Source: Acinetobacter calcoaceticus
Lineage (GTDB): Bacteria; Pseudomonadota; Gammaproteobacteria; Pseudomonadales; Moraxellaceae
DNA: 64,000 bases
Direction: 5' to 3'
Assembly: GCF_004345325.1 (NCBI RefSeq)
Contig: NZ_SLVJ01000003.1
Coordinates: 124,001 to 188,000 of the forward strand
The notes below the pieces were generated by a model. It was given only the letters and a program-made list of their open reading frames with translations, did no database searches and was not told the DNA's origin. A program made the translations under genes and the position numbers. Shown one piece after another: positions 63,923 to 64,000 of this stretch (its first letter is position 1; each line of letters opens with the position of its first letter).

Positions 63923-64000
63923 TTAGCTGGTTGTCGTATTTTCTAACATCGACTCAATCAAACTCAACACTGCTCTTGACTGGGTGCGTCCGGGATGCCA
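63923..64000 (-). CDS. C-terminal end of an unidentified protein (partial)
   Basis: An open frame enters from the right edge on the minus strand and ends at TAA 63923-63925. The 25 visible residues (WHPGRTQSRAVLSLIESMLE and a Thr-rich tail) look like the end of a regulator such as a LysR-type protein, but they are too short to assign. Confidence 0.45.
   Translation of the reverse strand, partial: WHPGRTQSRAVLSLIESMLENTTTS

Overview
The window is a chromosomal segment of an Acinetobacter-type gammaproteobacterium. The support is the rppH-ptsP pair, the divergent rne/rluC pair, the overlapping glyQ-glyS pair, twin tRNA-Lys genes, many short lipoprotein and DUF genes with Moraxellaceae-like sequence, and a moderate-GC, AT-rich-intergenic composition. 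The species cannot be fixed from sequence alone; the aromatic catabolism genes suggest an environmental rather than clinical lineage.

Layout. (1) 1-4571: the end of an unidentified gene, small secreted proteins and lipoproteins, and a TIGR01777-type epimerase. (2) 4611-16348, minus strand: two tandem chaperone-usher pilus operons, each reading pilin, chaperone, usher, tip adhesin. The downstream unit carries an extra chaperone. A short remnant of that chaperone's start survives after the upstream unit's adhesin, so a five-gene unit was probably duplicated and then trimmed. (3) 16693-26000: glyQS, an FAD oxidase, an SLC13 transporter, OsmC, PspC and an NlpE-like lipoprotein. (4) 26076-34624: two tRNA-Lys genes, a FATP-type acyl-CoA synthetase, RNase E with a long charged repeat array, RluC and a HAD phosphatase. 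(5) 34880-50986: a composite hca/mhp island for 3-phenylpropionate/cinnamate. (6) 51513-64000: a metallo-beta-lactamase-fold hydrolase, catalase, an AidB-like acyl-CoA dehydrogenase, a probable ArfA ribosome-rescue factor, PtsP, RppH, a HAD phosphatase, a DUF2628 pair, DUF2789, a lipoprotein, and the tail of another gene.

The hca/mhp genes form a nearly complete route. An OprD-type porin and MhpT bring the substrate in. HcaEFCD dioxygenates the ring and HcaB re-aromatises it to 2,3-dihydroxyphenylpropionate. MhpB cleaves the ring, an MhpC-type hydrolase releases succinate (or fumarate), and MhpD, MhpE and MhpF convert the rest to pyruvate and acetyl-CoA. Two LysR regulators sit inside. The monooxygenase mhpA is absent, so entry appears to be by dioxygenation only. 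mhpB is embedded between hcaB and hcaD.

The most striking single locus is 57060-57403: a short basic ORF that resembles ArfA and contains a complete intrinsic terminator (UNCG-tetraloop hairpin plus T run) before its stop codon. It would be transcribed as a non-stop mRNA, which is the hallmark of tmRNA-controlled ArfA. Other observations include a homopolymer-tract frameshift at a chaperone C-terminus, decayed minus-strand genes hidden between mhpE and mhpT, and a terminator-like hairpin directly in front of mhpD.
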